Below, piece by piece: positions 49,400-50,066 of a DNA stretch of 50,066 nucleotides. The stretch is from Rhodospirillaceae bacterium. Its GTDB lineage: Bacteria > Pseudomonadota > Alphaproteobacteria > Rhodospirillales > JABJKH01. A model generated the notes under the pieces. That model was not told where the DNA came from. It did no database searches and saw only the letters and a list, made by a program, of their open reading frames with translations. The position numbers were made by a program, and so were the translations under genes. Where the stretch lies: positions 1 through 50,066 of the forward strand of contig JABJKH010000119.1 of assembly GCA_018660465.1 (NCBI GenBank), given 5' to 3'. Each line of letters opens with the position of its first letter. Position 1 is the first letter of the stretch.

Positions 49400-50066
49400 T
49401 TACCGGCGGAGCTTTTCGTAAACCATTCTAGCCAAGTCCAGTAGGTCGCCCCGCTTCATTGACCCTGTAAGCGCATACCCCAGCGGTCCATCGGTCCAGT
49501 AGAAAGCCACCATGTCGTTTTCAGCCACCAAGCGGAAGGTCATGTCCTCTTTACTAAACCCGCTTTGCACATAAAGTGTGACCATGCGGTGTGCGGCATC
49601 CTTGTACATGAATTGTGCGGCAGATACGCCGTTGTTTGTCAGCAGTCGCCCGCCAGTTAACTTAAACCCGGCCCCGGCGATATTCGGCACTCGTAGCGCA
49701 TAATTTAGATGACGTGAATAAATGCCGCTGGGCTTTCCGCCACTTGCAATCGCCAATTCTTTCACACTGCTATCGCCGGATACAAAAACAACATGGGCAT
49801 CCAAGGCTTGCTTAACGAATTTTTGTTCAGACACTTGTTGTTCAGATTGCGCGCTGTGCAGCCCCCAGCCAGAAACCCCACCACCAATGAGCAAGACAAG
49901 TGCGGCTGCAATTTTCATCCAGGATGGGGCCACAAATGTAGAATTTGTTTCAGATAGCTCTGCCTCAATGGGAAGGGGGACAATCGCTTCTGAAGTATTA
50001 TCGTAAAGTGCCTTTATATGGATATTCTGTAATTTATAGGCATGAACTTTGGCCGCATCTTCCGGG
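49400..50066 (-). CDS. Membrane anti-sigma factor, C-terminal part (runs off right edge)
   Basis: The frame is open to the window edge. The part seen begins with a helical cytoplasmic stretch (PEDAAKVHAYKLQNIHIKAL), typical of the end of a zinc-binding anti-sigma domain. One transmembrane helix (around codons for WMKIAAALVLLIGGGVSGWG) follows, then a periplasmic C-terminal domain of about 150 residues. The order matches RsiW/ChrR-type anti-ECF sigma factors. The N-terminal HxxxCxxC part and the partner sigma gene would lie just beyond 50066. A GTG at 49933 would give a shorter product, but the upstream sequence reads as real protein. Confidence 0.82.
   Translation of the reverse strand, partial: PEDAAKVHAYKLQNIHIKALYDNTSEAIVPLPIEAELSETNSTFVAPSWMKIAAALVLLIGGGVSGWGLHSAQSEQQVSEQKFVKQALDAHVVFVSGDSSVKELAIASGGKPSGIYSRHLNYALRVPNIAGAGFKLTGGRLLTNNGVSAAQFMYKDAAHRMVTLYVQSGFSKEDMTFRLVAENDMVAFYWTDGPLGYALTGSMKRGDLLDLARMVYEKLRR

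Noticed and set aside
1-50066. CRISPR arrays, insertion sequences, tRNA or rRNA genes
   Set aside because: No repeat-spacer series, transposase frames, terminal inverted repeats or tRNA-like arms were seen.

Overview
The window reads as chromosomal DNA of an alphaproteobacterium, most likely a free-living Rhodospirillales-type organism. I infer this from family content rather than from any marker gene: a tripartite tricarboxylate transporter, a DctP-type TRAP binding protein, TauD/TfdA dioxygenases, a DUF1127 protein, IorAB-type molybdenum hydroxylase subunits and many PAS and receiver signalling proteins. No rRNA, tRNA, insertion sequence, phage gene or CRISPR array was seen. Genes are dense and the longest gene-free stretch is about 265 bases. 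Several genes start with TTG behind a good Shine-Dalgarno sequence.

Layout. 1-4400: a partial old yellow enzyme, a PilZ protein, a TfdA-like dioxygenase, a small membrane protein and a two-PAS histidine kinase whose second PAS resembles FixL. 4550-9050: a minus-strand acyl-CoA cluster (enoyl-CoA hydratase, 3-hydroxyacyl-CoA dehydrogenase, SDR, old yellow enzyme). 9200-10300: TusA convergent with a two-gene YeeE/YedE transporter. 10500-11500: a receiver-GGDEF gene cut by one in-frame stop. 11500-17600: a secreted protein, CopD-like and BenE-like membrane proteins, a flavin disulfide reductase, DUF1127, DoxX, and a MarR regulator with two matching candidate operator palindromes. 17800-20700: a secreted caspase-fold protein, a lone receiver and an unknown gene. 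20800-24400: a cupin and a complete tctB-tctA-tctC transporter. 24600-29700: TPR protein, periplasmic-sensor histidine kinase, Sel1 protein, Nudix hydrolase.

29700-37450: cysK and a mercaptopyruvate sulfurtransferase, then two paralogous small proteins flanking a secreted MBL-fold protein, then a tight four-gene operon (dioxygenase, signal-less DctP-fold protein, FAH-family hydrolase, M19 dipeptidase homologue lacking its usual metal ligands). This is the least familiar part of the window. 37450-40870: CxxCxxCC protein, EF-hand/M23 peptidase, arylsulfotransferase-like propeller, response regulator. 40880-50066: iorAB-type hydroxylase, a 52-residue frame whose tail resembles the FAH hydrolase tail, a PuuE-like deacetylase/SDR/class III cyclase operon, an orphan periplasmic binding protein, a YeiH-family exporter and a partial anti-sigma factor.

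Two themes recur. One is sulfur handling (TusA, YeeE/YedE pair, CysK, sulfurtransferase, possible sulfonate or sulfate-ester enzymes). The other is catabolism of small organic acids (TTT transporter, acyl-CoA cluster, dioxygenases, FAH hydrolase), under dense two-component and nucleotide second-messenger control.
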